64,000 nucleotides of DNA from an uncultured Eubacteriales bacterium (lineage in GTDB: Bacteria; Bacillota; Clostridia; Lachnospirales; Lachnospiraceae): assembly GCA_949284175.1 (NCBI GenBank), contig CASDVE010000002.1, positions 81,017 to 145,016 of the forward strand. Reading direction: 5' to 3'. Numbering within the stretch: the stretch's first letter is position 1; every line of letters starts with the position of its first letter. The position numbers and the translations under genes are program-made. The notes below the pieces were generated by a model that saw nothing but the letters and a program-made list of their open reading frames with translations, did not search any database and was not told where the DNA came from. Of the stretch, positions 10,121 to 18,558 are shown one piece after another.

Positions 10121-10159
10121 AAAACGTCCGATGAGTTACGACTCATAAGGACGTTTTTT
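10121..10159 (+). terminator. Rho-independent terminator of the NRPS operon
   Basis: A long stem: AAAACGTCC pairs with GGACGTTTT, with an inner ATGAGT/ACTCAT stem around a TACG loop, followed by a T run. It marks the right boundary of the cluster transcript. The T-rich arm and A-rich opposite arm mean it may act in both directions, also ending the IS remnant side. Confidence 0.9.
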
Positions 10160-10164
10160 GTATA

Positions 10165-10318
10165 CCGAAATTGAAAAAAGTTTTCCTGCATGATACTCAA
10201 TAATTTTATGGTTAAAGAGATCAACAAGAACATATATATAATTCTGGTATCGGTAACTTCGTATTTATCAGCAATAGAGTAGGTACTGACTTTCCTTGAA
10301 AGATATTCATTAAAGCTC
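10165..10318 (-). pseudogene. Remnant of an IS3-family transposase (OrfA/OrfB scraps)
   Basis: On the minus strand one frame reads YIYVLVDLFNHKIIEYHAGK, which matches the rve-domain core of IS3/IS150 OrfB transposases (pattern ICVLIDLF..EIIGYS). Just upstream in another frame is NEYLSRKVSTYSIADKY, which resembles the OrfA helix-turn-helix that normally lies hundreds of bases away. The two pieces are fused and out of frame, so this is an eroded relic with no full gene and no visible terminal repeats. It abuts the 3' end of the GntR gene. Confidence 0.6.
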
Positions 10319-11004
10319 TATTTGGTAAAGTAATCAGGGAATTTTTTCTTCAAAACGCTCTGATCGGATAAGGCAGTTGAAATATGTTCTACCATAGCCG
10401 TTTGGGCTTCCTCTGGCTTATTCTCAGCGATAGCTTTGCAAATGGCACTATGATCGTTGATGACACGTTCAGCGATACCGATTTCATAGCTTAATTTTCT
10501 CTGTCTATCAAAGTGTGGCATAATATTTTGTAATGTTGTGTATATAAAATCCATATTGCATATTTTATAGAGTTCTTTATGAAATGCAATATCTAAAGCT
10601 AAAAATTTCTCAAAATTTTCTCTAGGGCCGTTAGGAGCATAATCTTTTTGTAAAGTAATAAAATCATAGAGATTATCTAAATGCTCCTGTGTAATTAAAT
10701 GACAGCTTTTACTTGCTAATGGTCCTTCAATCATTTTTCGAATTTCACATACCTGTTCTACAATATGAGTATCGATAAGAGATATAAAAATTCCTCTTTG
10801 TGGGTAGCTTTCAATCAGATGACCATTTGATAGGTATAATATGGCTTCTCTAACAGGAGTTCTACTAATATTAAGTTCTTTTGAAATTTCAATATCTGAA
10901 ATTTTTTGTCCTGGAAGAAAATTGAGATTAATGATTTGATCAAGCAAATATCTTTGCGCATATTCTCTAGCCGATTCTTTTTCACGTTGCTGAAAATTTT
11001 TCAT
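10318..11004 (-). CDS. GntR-family transcriptional regulator, FCD (FadR-like) subfamily
   Basis: 228 residues. The N-terminal winged helix-turn-helix contains the GntR signature (LNISRTPVREAILYL, then the SYPQRGIFIS wing). The C-terminal all-helical part has the FCD ligand-binding pattern, with HKELY and a late H (VINDH, EHI). It is transcribed divergently from the livJ operon across a 376-base AT-rich gap, so it probably controls that operon in response to a carboxylate-type ligand. Its stop codon abuts the transposase remnant. Confidence 0.88.
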   Translation of the reverse strand: MKNFQQREKESAREYAQRYLLDQIINLNFLPGQKISDIEISKELNISRTPVREAILYLSNGHLIESYPQRGIFISLIDTHIVEQVCEIRKMIEGPLASKSCHLITQEHLDNLYDFITLQKDYAPNGPRENFEKFLALDIAFHKELYKICNMDFIYTTLQNIMPHFDRQRKLSYEIGIAERVINDHSAICKAIAENKPEEAQTAMVEHISTALSDQSVLKKKFPDYFTK

Positions 11005-11380
11005 GGTATGATTCCTTTCTATTTACATAAAAAATGTTTTGTTTTATGATTCTTTTTTCATGAAAACTATAAATGTTATAGTAATATATTACTAGTTATA
11101 AATTATAGTATATCTTTGACCTATTATATCGTCAAGTAAAATGAAAAATTAAAGAAAACATATGAGAAAAATAAAAATACCGATAAGAAAAGAAAGTAAA
11201 CTCAGGTAATATAGAAAAAATGTATAAAAAATAAGGAGTAAAACTGTTATATTTGTACAAAAAGTGAATAAAAGAATAAAAAAGCTTGAAAAAAATCTGT
11301 ATATAGTATATTATTCCAAATAGATATATTTTTATGGGATTAATATATTTAGACTGTATAATGAAATGGGAGGACTTAAT
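11005..11380. promoter_or_regulatory. Divergent promoter region between the GntR gene and livJ
   Basis: 376 bases, very AT-rich, with no gene. For the rightward operon, TTGAAA at 11286-11291 and TATTAT at 11309-11314 are 17 bases apart and form a good sigma-A type promoter. Short palindromic AT-rich tracts nearby (such as the TATAGTATATTATT area) could be operator sites for the divergent GntR protein, but no single operator can be assigned by eye. Confidence 0.6.
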
Positions 11381-12520
11381 ATGAGAAAAATGAAGAAAGC
11401 TTTAGGGGTAATGTTGTCTATCTGTCTAGGAGTATCCACATTGACAGGTTGCGGAGGGGCAAGTGCAAAGGAGGATACCATTAAGATTGGGGTTTCGAAT
11501 ATGGTAACAGGTCCTTTAGCAGCTGGTGGAATCAGAATGAAGCAAGCGATTACGTTAGCATTTGAAGAAATTAACGAATCGGGCGGAGTTTTAGATGGTA
11601 AAAAGCTTAAAATGGTTTTGGTGGATGATACAGGAACACCAACTGGGGCAATTAATGCAGTAAATAAAATATTGGGAGAACAGGTTGCAGCGGTTATTGG
11701 ACCTCATACATCGCCAATGTCATCAGCTACCCAAGAACTGTTTCGAAAATCAGGTGTTCCATTTGTTACAGCGGCTACATCACCAAAATTATTAGAATCA
11801 AATAATCCATATTTTTTCCGTATTTCTGTATCTGATGGTGCGGTAGGACCTGCGATGGTAGATTTTGCAAAGGAGAAGTTTGGAGCAAAGAAAATAGCCG
11901 CCTTATATGATACCGATGATTATGGGCTAGCGGCAGACAATGCAACAAAAGTCTATTGCGGAGAAAATGGAGTTGAATATTATTCAGAGGGGTTTACAAC
12001 AGGGGATAAAGATTTAACGTCACAACTTTCCAAACTTAAAAATTGGGGAGCCGATGTTGTGTTTGATTTCTCACATGATGCAGAAGCTGCTTTAATTGTT
12101 CGGCAATTAGATGAATTAGGAATGGGGGATATTCCTCATATAGGGCCAAATGCTTTAGCACAATCCCAAACATATGATTTATGCGATGCAAAACAGTTGC
12201 AAGGTACATACGCGTCAACTGATTTTTATGCAGATGAAACGAATGAAGAGATGAAAAAGTTTTTAGATAAATTTAAAGAGCGTTGGGATGTAGATGTGGA
12301 GCGCTATGCTGCAATGTATTATACAGCAGCTTATTTGGTGGCAGATGCCATCAATCGAGCAGGTTCTGATGATCCAGAAAAGATTCGCCAAGCTCTTTCT
12401 GAGACATCTGATTTTCAAGCGATTTTTGGAAATTTGAACTGTTCTGAACAAGGAGAATTGAATACGAACCTTTATATTTTAGAGTTTGATGGAGAAAAGG
12501 GAATGAGTATTGCACAATAG
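11381..12520 (+). CDS. livJ: Branched-chain amino-acid type ABC transporter, substrate-binding lipoprotein
   Basis: 379 residues. ATG 11381 is chosen because GGGAGG lies 9 bases upstream; the earlier ATG at 11366 overlaps that ribosome site. A lipoprotein signal peptide ends in LTGC, giving a lipidated cysteine near residue 24. The mature protein has the periplasmic-binding fold type I pattern of LivJ/HAAT proteins (IKIGVSNMVTGPLAAGG, GAVGPAMVDFA, YDTDDYG). It captures a branched-chain amino acid or a related small amide outside the membrane for LivHM/GF. The exact ligand cannot be read from sequence. Confidence 0.9.
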   Translation: MRKMKKALGVMLSICLGVSTLTGCGGASAKEDTIKIGVSNMVTGPLAAGGIRMKQAITLAFEEINESGGVLDGKKLKMVLVDDTGTPTGAINAVNKILGEQVAAVIGPHTSPMSSATQELFRKSGVPFVTAATSPKLLESNNPYFFRISVSDGAVGPAMVDFAKEKFGAKKIAALYDTDDYGLAADNATKVYCGENGVEYYSEGFTTGDKDLTSQLSKLKNWGADVVFDFSHDAEAALIVRQLDELGMGDIPHIGPNALAQSQTYDLCDAKQLQGTYASTDFYADETNEEMKKFLDKFKERWDVDVERYAAMYYTAAYLVADAINRAGSDDPEKIRQALSETSDFQAIFGNLNCSEQGELNTNLYILEFDGEKGMSIAQ

Positions 12521-12546
12521 AGGATGCGGTTGAGAGGAGGATATCA

Positions 12547-13413
12547 ATGCAAGTATTGATACAGTTACTTATTACGGGGATTGCAATGGGATTTATTTAT
12601 GCATTAGTAAGCATTGAATATACTTTGATTTGGAATGCCACAGGACTTTTAAATTTTAGTCATGATAAATTTATTTTATTTGGAGCTTATATGTTTGCTG
12701 GAAGTTATGTATTAGGATTAGGGCTTCCGCCAGTGTTAGCGATTTTATGCACTCTTATTACGATGTTTTTGTTTGGCGTATTAAGTGCGCTTATTATTTT
12801 TAATCCATTGAGTAAATTATCTACAAATTTATTTGCAGTGATTGGAACTGTAATTTTAGGTCGCATTATTACGGAATCCGTTCGTTTGATTTGGGGACCT
12901 CTTCCTTTTACACTTGATAACTTTTTAAGGGGTTCGATCACAATTGGTTCTGTTGTTGTATCAAAATCTCATATTGTCATTATTATTGTATGTTCCCTGA
13001 TTACAATAGGGTTACAATTATTTTTTAAAATGACAAAGATGGGAAAGGCGATGCGATGTGTTTCAGAAAATAAAGTGGCGGCTTCTTTAATGGGAATTCA
13101 TGTTCCCATGAACATTGCCTTTACTGTCGGGTTATCAGCAATTATTTGTGCTACCATTGGTATTTTAGTAATTCCCATTTTTAATGTGGAGCTTCAAATG
13201 TCTTCTATGATCGGACTAAAAGGATTTGCTTGTGGAGTCATTGGTGGCTTTGGATACTTACCAGGAGCAATTTTAGGAGGAATCTTATTAGGAATTGTAG
13301 AAATTTTTGGAAGTATGTTGATACCATCCGTCTATAAGGATTGTTTATCCTTTGTATTACTTATTATTTTCCTTTTAATTAAACCATCTGGAATTTTAGG
13401 AAATAAAAGATAG
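12547..13413 (+). CDS. livH: Branched-chain amino-acid ABC transporter permease LivH
   Basis: 288 residues, about eight membrane segments, with the LivH-type start (MQVLIQLLITGIAMGFIYAL, NATGLLNFSHD) and the C-terminal GGFGYLPGAILGGILLGIVE segment that contacts the ATPase. GAGAGGAGG precedes the ATG, 26 bases after livJ. With LivM it forms the translocation path. Confidence 0.92.
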   Translation: MQVLIQLLITGIAMGFIYALVSIEYTLIWNATGLLNFSHDKFILFGAYMFAGSYVLGLGLPPVLAILCTLITMFLFGVLSALIIFNPLSKLSTNLFAVIGTVILGRIITESVRLIWGPLPFTLDNFLRGSITIGSVVVSKSHIVIIIVCSLITIGLQLFFKMTKMGKAMRCVSENKVAASLMGIHVPMNIAFTVGLSAIICATIGILVIPIFNVELQMSSMIGLKGFACGVIGGFGYLPGAILGGILLGIVEIFGSMLIPSVYKDCLSFVLLIIFLLIKPSGILGNKR

Positions 13414-13423
13414 GAGGGGCAAG

Positions 13424-14377
13424 ATGAAGAGTAAAAAAAGGGTCATTTTAATTTCAATAGGAGCAATCCTTTTCGCCATGATACTTCCTTTGTTTGTTTC
13501 AAATAATTATCATTTAAATTTAATGATTCAAGTTATTATTAATGTGATTATTGTTGTGGGGTTAAATTTTATTACAGGGCTTACAGGACAGATGAACTTA
13601 GGAACAGCAGGTATTTTTGCCATGGGCGCTTATACATCATCTTTACTGGCAACAAAGTTAGGGATTAATCCGTGGATTTGCTTTATTATGGCAATTATTA
13701 TGGGTGTCGTGATAGGAGTAGGACTTGGCTATCCTTCCCTTAGGGTATCAGGTGTTTATTTGGCACTTACGACCATTGGGTTTTCAGAAATTGTTCGTAT
13801 TTTAATGACAAATTTAACTGACATCACAGGAGGAGCATTAGGTGTAACAGGAATACCAGTATTTTCGATTTTTGGTCATAAGTTTCAAACGAATAAAGAA
13901 ATCTATTATTTGTATTTAGCGATTGCTATTTTCTTAATATACAACGCATATCGGATTGTAAATTCAAAATGGGGACGGGCTTTCTTGGCGGTAAAAGATA
14001 ATCCAGATGCAGTGGAAGCCGGGGGAATTAATATTGCGACCATTAAGATTATGGCTTTTACCTTAACCGCCATTTATACAACCATAGCAGGAAGTCTTTA
14101 CTCACATTATGTTGGCTTTATTAACCCAAGTGCTTATAATTTGGAGTATTCGATTAACTATGTTGTTATGTTAGTAATTGGAGGAATTGGCTCTGTTCCG
14201 GGAAATATTTTAGGAGCAATTTTAGTAACTGTTACACCAGAACTATTACGTTTTATGGAAAATTATTATTGGTTAGTATTTTCAATCATTACATTGTTAT
14301 TTGTTATTTTTCTTCCAAATGGCATTATTTCTTTATTCAAAGAGAGACCAAAATTTATAAAAGAGAGGGGGAAATAA
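13424..14377 (+). CDS. livM: Branched-chain amino-acid ABC transporter permease LivM
   Basis: 317 residues, multispanning, with LivM hallmarks (GLNFITGLTGQMNLG near the N-terminus, RAFLAVKDNPDAVEAGGI in the cytoplasmic coupling loop, VIGGIGSVPGNILGA near the C-terminus). It starts 10 bases after livH with GGAGG upstream and ends one base before livG, so it is part of the same operon. Confidence 0.92.
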   Translation: MKSKKRVILISIGAILFAMILPLFVSNNYHLNLMIQVIINVIIVVGLNFITGLTGQMNLGTAGIFAMGAYTSSLLATKLGINPWICFIMAIIMGVVIGVGLGYPSLRVSGVYLALTTIGFSEIVRILMTNLTDITGGALGVTGIPVFSIFGHKFQTNKEIYYLYLAIAIFLIYNAYRIVNSKWGRAFLAVKDNPDAVEAGGINIATIKIMAFTLTAIYTTIAGSLYSHYVGFINPSAYNLEYSINYVVMLVIGGIGSVPGNILGAILVTVTPELLRFMENYYWLVFSIITLLFVIFLPNGIISLFKERPKFIKERGK

Positions 14378-14378
14378 A

Positions 14379-15203
14379 ATGGGTGATCAAAGACAAGGAA
14401 AGTCTGTTCTGACACTAAAAAATGTAACAAAACGCTTCTCAGGTCTTGTTGCAGTCGATAATTTATCATTAGAAATGAAAGAGCGTACCATTCATGCCTT
14501 GATCGGTCCAAATGGCGCTGGAAAATCAACAGCAATTAATATGATTACAGGTTTACTGCCATTGACAGAGGGAGAAATTTATCATGGAGATACGAAAATT
14601 AGTGGAATGAATGCTCACCAAATAGCACAGACTCGTTGTAGCCGTACCTTTCAGAATTTAAAGCTATATCCTTCCATGACAGTGAAAGAAAACTTGATGA
14701 TGGGCGGAATGATGGATATGAAACAAGGATTTTTTCCTTTTATATTCAGTCCAAGCAAAGCATTAAAAGAAGAGAAGATGGTGAGTGAAAAGGCGGAGCA
14801 AATATTAGAATTTATAGGAATACAGGATTTAGCAAAAGAGTATCCGTCCAATATGCCATATGGAAAGCAAAAGCTAGCAGAATTAGCACGTTCTTTAATG
14901 TCCGATCCAAGACTACTATTTTTAGATGAGCCAGCAGCTGGTTTAAATCCTTCTGAGCGTGTGGAATTTGTAAATATTATGATGAAAGTATTTGACTCTG
15001 GAATTGATATTTTCTTAATTGAACACAATATGGACGTTATTATGAATATTAGTCACTATATTACTGTGATCAGTTTTGGATCTAAAATCGCAGAGGGGAC
15101 GCCAGAAGAAATACAACAAGATCCTGTTGTTATTAAGGCATATTTAGGAGATCGATATAAACAAAATATGGCAAGGGGGGCTGCACATGCTGAAAGTAGA
15201 TAA
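14379..15203 (+). CDS. livG: Branched-chain amino-acid ABC transporter ATPase LivG
   Basis: 274 residues. Walker A GPNGAGKST, Q-loop CSRTFQNLKLYP and Walker B LLFLDEPAAGLNP are clear, with the LivG-specific H-loop IFLIEHNMDVIM. The signature helix reads MPYGKQKLAE where LivG proteins commonly have LxYGxQR. The 3' end overlaps the start of livF by 17 bases. Its partner ATPase LivF is truncated here, so the transporter is probably non-functional unless LivG homodimers suffice. Confidence 0.9.
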   Translation: MGDQRQGKSVLTLKNVTKRFSGLVAVDNLSLEMKERTIHALIGPNGAGKSTAINMITGLLPLTEGEIYHGDTKISGMNAHQIAQTRCSRTFQNLKLYPSMTVKENLMMGGMMDMKQGFFPFIFSPSKALKEEKMVSEKAEQILEFIGIQDLAKEYPSNMPYGKQKLAELARSLMSDPRLLFLDEPAAGLNPSERVEFVNIMMKVFDSGIDIFLIEHNMDVIMNISHYITVISFGSKIAEGTPEEIQQDPVVIKAYLGDRYKQNMARGAAHAESR

Positions 15204-15309
15204 AATTGATGTCTATTATGGAAAAGTACAGGCATTGTTTCAAGTATCCCTTGAAGTAGGAGAAAATGAAATTGTATCTATTATTGGGGCAAACGGTGCT
15301 GGTTATTGA
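15187..15309 (+). pseudogene. livF: livF, 5' part only, cut inside Walker A by the conjugative element
   Basis: From ATG 15187 the frame gives 39 residues typical of LivF (LKVDKIDVYYGKVQALF..IIGANGAG), then one foreign codon and TGA. The expected continuation of the P-loop is K-T-T. Native sequence therefore ends at about 15303, after the codons for GAG. The rest of livF should lie beyond the far end of the element. The product lacks every catalytic motif after the first half of Walker A. Confidence 0.9.
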
Positions 15310-15373
15310 GTTATAATAAAACCAAGTTAGCAGAATACCTTTAAAATCAAGGGATTGCACCAACTTGGTTTTA
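15304..15373. other. Left junction of the integrated element with a 12-bp inverted repeat
   Basis: Host sequence stops at about 15303. Within the element TAAAACCAAGTT (15317-15328) is repeated as its exact reverse complement (15362-15373), separated by 33 bases. This may be a recombinase arm site, or a stem that blocks transcription running in from the liv operon. No integrase gene is present in the window, so the core crossover bases cannot be assigned. Confidence 0.6.
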
Positions 15374-15553
15374 CTTCATTATATCATATTATATGATAAA
15401 TTTATAGCCTGGGAATAAATTTGTAGTAGGAAAAGTGCAAACTCTGAGGAAAAGGAGTCTAGCTGCTTAGTCCTGCTTTTTTTATATCCGCAGAAGTTCT
15501 TTTCTGCATAGGCAGCAATGCCAACAGTATACTGTTTTAATAAATTGAATTAT

Positions 15554-15607
15554 GGGGACTAAGTAGGTTGTATTTTCTGCTATCTGCTTAGTCCCCTCTA
15601 TTTTTGT
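15554..15607 (+). terminator. Leader hairpin upstream of the element's first genes
   Basis: GGGGACTAAGTAG (15554-15566) pairs with CTGCTTAGTCCCC (15584-15596) with one mismatch, followed by a T-rich stretch. The motif CTGCTTAGTCC also occurs at about 15463, upstream and next to a T run. The roughly 310-base leader (15310-15622) therefore holds two related stem or attenuator-like segments before the first small ORF and no other gene. Terminator, attenuator or antisense target are all possible. Confidence 0.5.
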
Positions 15608-15622
15608 TTGGAGGATGGACGA

Positions 15623-15754
15623 ATGATTATAGTAATTGTGATTTGCTTTTCAGTGCTTTCTGCATTTACACTTTGGGCGTGTTGTATGGCAGGTAAACGA
15701 GCTGATGAAACAATGGAAAAAATAAATAAGAAACAATCTGAATTAGAAGGGTAG
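15623..15754 (+). CDS. Small single-pass membrane protein, 43 residues
   Basis: ATG 15623 has GGAGG 8 bases upstream. The product begins with a hydrophobic stretch (MIIVIVICFSVLSAFTLW) and ends in a charged tail (KINKKQSELEG). It lies 8 bases before the replication-initiator-like gene and is probably co-transcribed with it. Function unknown. Confidence 0.65.
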   Translation: MIIVIVICFSVLSAFTLWACCMAGKRADETMEKINKKQSELEG

Positions 15755-15762
15755 GTGGAAGT

Positions 15763-16815
15763 ATGGAAAGTATTTTTACCTCTGGAAATAAGATTGTGGA
15801 TCAAAGTTCACAGCTGAATATAAGCGGAAATATTATTCCGCAGGCATGGTACAAAAGTATTGTGAGAGAAAACGGAAAACCGCACTTAACTGCCATAGTA
15901 ATATTAGCCGATATTGTTTATTGGTATAAGCCAACAGAAATAAGAGATGAAGGAAGCGGTCAATTAGTTGCTTTAAAGAAAAAATTTAAAGCAGATCTTC
16001 TTCAGAGAAGTTATCAGCAGATAGCTGATGAATTTGGAATCAGTAAAAAGGAAGCAACAAATGCAATCATATTTCTTGAAAAACTGGGAGTGATTCAGCG
16101 GGTATTTAGAAATCTTGTTGTAAACGGGATTACCGTTACCAATGTTTTATTCATTGAATTAAAGGTAGACCGATTAAAAGAACTGACATATTTCTCCCCA
16201 CTCTCTTTAAAAAGGGATACCTATAAAGAAAAAGAAGAGGAACCATCTGAGAAGGAAAGCGATACACTGCAAAAAGAACAGGGTATCCCTTTCAAAAGAG
16301 GGAGGGTATCACAGAAAAAAGAGATACCTACCCCTTTAAAAGAGGAATCCTCTAGTAATGCAAAAGAAATACCTATCTATAGGGAAGGGGAAACAAATAC
16401 AGAGAATACAACAGAGAATACTAATGGAAAATATCCCATCTTATCTTATCAGGAAATCAAAAATATCATGAAAAAAAGGATAGGATATGATGCGATACTG
16501 AATGACAGACCATATGAAAAACATATGCTTGATGAGATTTTGAATATAATCGTAGAGGTTATGTCTTCTAAAAGTTCTACTATACGTGTGAATCGGGAAG
16601 AAAAACCAACACCGATTGTAAAAAGCATCTATTGGAAACTGGATATGGGAAGTGTCTTATATGTGCTGGATTCTTTGAAAAATAGTGGGAAGAAAGCACA
16701 TAATATACGGGCTGTAATGATTACGGCTTTGTACAATGCTTCTATGACAATCAGCAGCTATTACAGCAATTTGTATGCGTATCATCAGGCAAGTGAGGCT
16801 ATCCCCCAAACATAA
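15763..16815 (+). CDS. Replication-initiator-like DNA-binding protein with DUF6017 C-terminus
   Basis: 350 residues. The N-terminal part has the winged-helix layout seen in replication initiator A-like proteins of Firmicutes elements (ILADIVYWYKP, then a helix-turn-helix QQIADEFGISKKEATNAIIFLEKLG). A disordered, Lys/Glu-rich linker (about 150-220) leads to a C-terminal domain (YDAILNDRPYEKHMLDEILNI.. AVMITALYNA) of the DUF6017 type. GTAGGTGG precedes the ATG. Followed by an XRE gene and a ParM/ParR-like pair, it suggests the excised circle can replicate and segregate. That role is inferred. Confidence 0.7.
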   Translation: MESIFTSGNKIVDQSSQLNISGNIIPQAWYKSIVRENGKPHLTAIVILADIVYWYKPTEIRDEGSGQLVALKKKFKADLLQRSYQQIADEFGISKKEATNAIIFLEKLGVIQRVFRNLVVNGITVTNVLFIELKVDRLKELTYFSPLSLKRDTYKEKEEEPSEKESDTLQKEQGIPFKRGRVSQKKEIPTPLKEESSSNAKEIPIYREGETNTENTTENTNGKYPILSYQEIKNIMKKRIGYDAILNDRPYEKHMLDEILNIIVEVMSSKSSTIRVNREEKPTPIVKSIYWKLDMGSVLYVLDSLKNSGKKAHNIRAVMITALYNASMTISSYYSNLYAYHQASEAIPQT

Positions 16816-16827
16816 GGGGGTGAAAGA

Positions 16828-17016
16828 GTAACAGAATTAAAAAAGCTAAGAATGGCTCATGGAATGACACAGGCAGAACTTGCAAATAAATTACACGTTA
16901 GTTTGCGGACGTATCAAAGAATTGAATACGGTCAGCAGAAACCAAATGTATACGTTGTCATTTTATTACAAAAAATTTTTCAGAGAGAGATAGAGCAGAT
17001 AATGAAAACAGAATAA
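16828..17016 (+). CDS. XRE-type helix-turn-helix regulator with apparent GTA start
   Basis: About 62 residues, a compact Cro/C1-type HTH (LKKLRMAHGMTQAELANKL, VSLRTYQRIEYGQQKP). The frame is closed upstream by TAA 16813-16815 and has no ATG, GTG or TTG before the HTH. A near-perfect ribosome site, TAAGGGGGTGA (16813-16823), which overlaps the preceding gene's stop, points to GTA at 16828, giving V-T-E-L-K-K. An ATG inside the HTH would remove its first helix. It may control the partition or transfer genes. Confidence 0.65.
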   Translation, partial: VTELKKLRMAHGMTQAELANKLHVSLRTYQRIEYGQQKPNVYVVILLQKIFQREIEQIMKTE

Positions 17017-17044
17017 TGAGGAAAGTACATAGGAGGTTAAACAG

Positions 17045-17971
17045 ATGTTAGAAAGAGAAGTTATCGGAATTGATCATGGGAACCGGAACATGAAAACAGT
17101 ACATACAGATTTTTCAGCCGCCATTACAAAGTTAGAGGTCAGACCGGATAATCTTGAAAATGTTTTAGAATTTCAGGGACAGTGTTTCAAAATAGGGGAA
17201 GGGGCCCCGGAATTAGAAACCGTAGATAAAACACAGAACATGAACTATTATCACTTGACTTTGGCAGCATTGGCAAAGGAATTACAGTATCGGGGAAAAA
17301 ACGAAGCATTGGTTCGTATCGGAGCAGCGTTGCCTCCGAGAAGGTACGGGTTACAGAAAAATGATTTCAAAAAATACCTTTTGCAGTCTAAAAAGTTGAA
17401 CTTCCGTTATGAAGGAAGGAATTACCATGTAGAGATTGAAAATGCACATATTTTCATGCAGGGGCATGTGATTGTATTATTGCATCAAGAGGAACTCATG
17501 GGAGAATGTGTTCTTTGCGATATGGGAGGTGGAACGAATGACATTATGGGGCTGATTGATGGAAAGCCAACAGGACAGTTGTTTATAGATAAAAATGCAG
17601 CCTTGACCTGTATCAATCATATCCGGGAAGTGGTAGAGGCAAAGACCGGAGAAAGTATTTCTACTTATGCGTTAGAGAAGTTTATGGTAAATGGAGACTA
17701 TGACTGTTCTGATGCTTACAGGAATATTATACAGGGGGAACTAAAGCAGTATGCAGAACAAATCTATTTAATACTGAAGAAATTTGGCTATAACCTGGAT
17801 CTTACAAAAATTGTGTTTGCAGGGGGCGGTTCAACTGCAATCCAGCACTTTGGAAGGAACGAAGGTAAGAAAGTCCTATTTTATTCAGATATTCATGAAA
17901 ATGCAAAAGGCTGTGAAATGGCAGTTCGTTCGATTTTAAAGGAAATTGCCAAAAAGCGAGCAGGGGCATAA
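17045..17971 (+). CDS. parM: ParM/actin-like ATPase for segregation
   Basis: 308 residues. Actin-fold motifs are visible: phosphate 1 IGIDHGNRNMKT near the N-terminus, phosphate 2 CDMGGGTNDIM (about 157) and the adenosine motif VFAGGGST (about 258). AGGAGG precedes the ATG. The next gene, 12 bases on, is a ParR-sized protein, so the two are read as a type II partition system that keeps the excised element in dividing cells. Symbol given by family, not by close homology. Confidence 0.8.
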   Translation: MLEREVIGIDHGNRNMKTVHTDFSAAITKLEVRPDNLENVLEFQGQCFKIGEGAPELETVDKTQNMNYYHLTLAALAKELQYRGKNEALVRIGAALPPRRYGLQKNDFKKYLLQSKKLNFRYEGRNYHVEIENAHIFMQGHVIVLLHQEELMGECVLCDMGGGTNDIMGLIDGKPTGQLFIDKNAALTCINHIREVVEAKTGESISTYALEKFMVNGDYDCSDAYRNIIQGELKQYAEQIYLILKKFGYNLDLTKIVFAGGGSTAIQHFGRNEGKKVLFYSDIHENAKGCEMAVRSILKEIAKKRAGA

Positions 17972-17983
17972 TGGAGGAATATC

Positions 17984-18355
17984 ATGGAAAAAGACAGGAT
18001 ATTTAAAACAACATTACGGCTTTATCGTGATAACAGCAATCATCAGAAAGCATTAAAATGTCTGGAGGATTATAATAAAGACATTTTTAAAAATCTGAAT
18101 AACTACATTGCAGAAGCAATTATTTATTATAGCAACTATCTGAAACAGCAGACACAAGAAGCCGAATTAAAAAGTATCGAACAGATACTAAAACAAAACC
18201 GGGAGTTCTTCAAAGAAATTGTTGCAGAGGCTTTGAATAATGTGGCAGTAATAAAGCAAGAAGCAGACATATCGAAAATGAATATAGAACTAGAAGAAGG
18301 TTCTTCTGTAATTGATGATAACTTTATGTCATTTTACATGAATGAAGAGGAGTAA
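17984..18355 (+). CDS. ParR-like DNA-binding partner of the actin-like ATPase
   Basis: 123 residues directly after parM. The N-terminus (FKTTLRLYRDNSNHQKALKCLEDYN, then NNYIAEAIIYY) resembles a ribbon-helix-helix ParR domain, and the acidic C-terminal tail could contact ParM filaments. Identity rests mainly on gene order and size. No centromere-like iterons are obvious in the 28 bases between 17016 and 17045. Confidence 0.6.
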   Translation: MEKDRIFKTTLRLYRDNSNHQKALKCLEDYNKDIFKNLNNYIAEAIIYYSNYLKQQTQEAELKSIEQILKQNREFFKEIVAEALNNVAVIKQEADISKMNIELEEGSSVIDDNFMSFYMNEEE

Positions 18356-18359
18356 GGAT

Positions 18360-18524
18360 ATGGGAATAGTTAAAAACGTTTTAAGTGGAACAGTAAAGGG
18401 GATAGGATTTTTATTATATGGAACTTTTAAGTTGAGTTCATTTATTATAAAACTATGTGCTATTGTCTTCCTATTTGTGTTACAATTATTCTTAATATTA
18501 GTTCATGCAGGAACACATGAATGA
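18360..18524 (+). CDS. Small membrane protein, 54 residues
   Basis: ATG 18360 follows GAGGAG at 18347-18352, overlapping the end of the ParR-like gene. The product is mostly hydrophobic, with one long membrane segment (IIKLCAIVFLFVLQLFLILV). Function unknown; similar tiny membrane genes are common next to partition genes in clostridial elements. Confidence 0.55.
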   Translation: MGIVKNVLSGTVKGIGFLLYGTFKLSSFIIKLCAIVFLFVLQLFLILVHAGTHE

Positions 18525-18558
18525 GCGATTTATAAATTAAATTTGGGGTGAAAGTATA

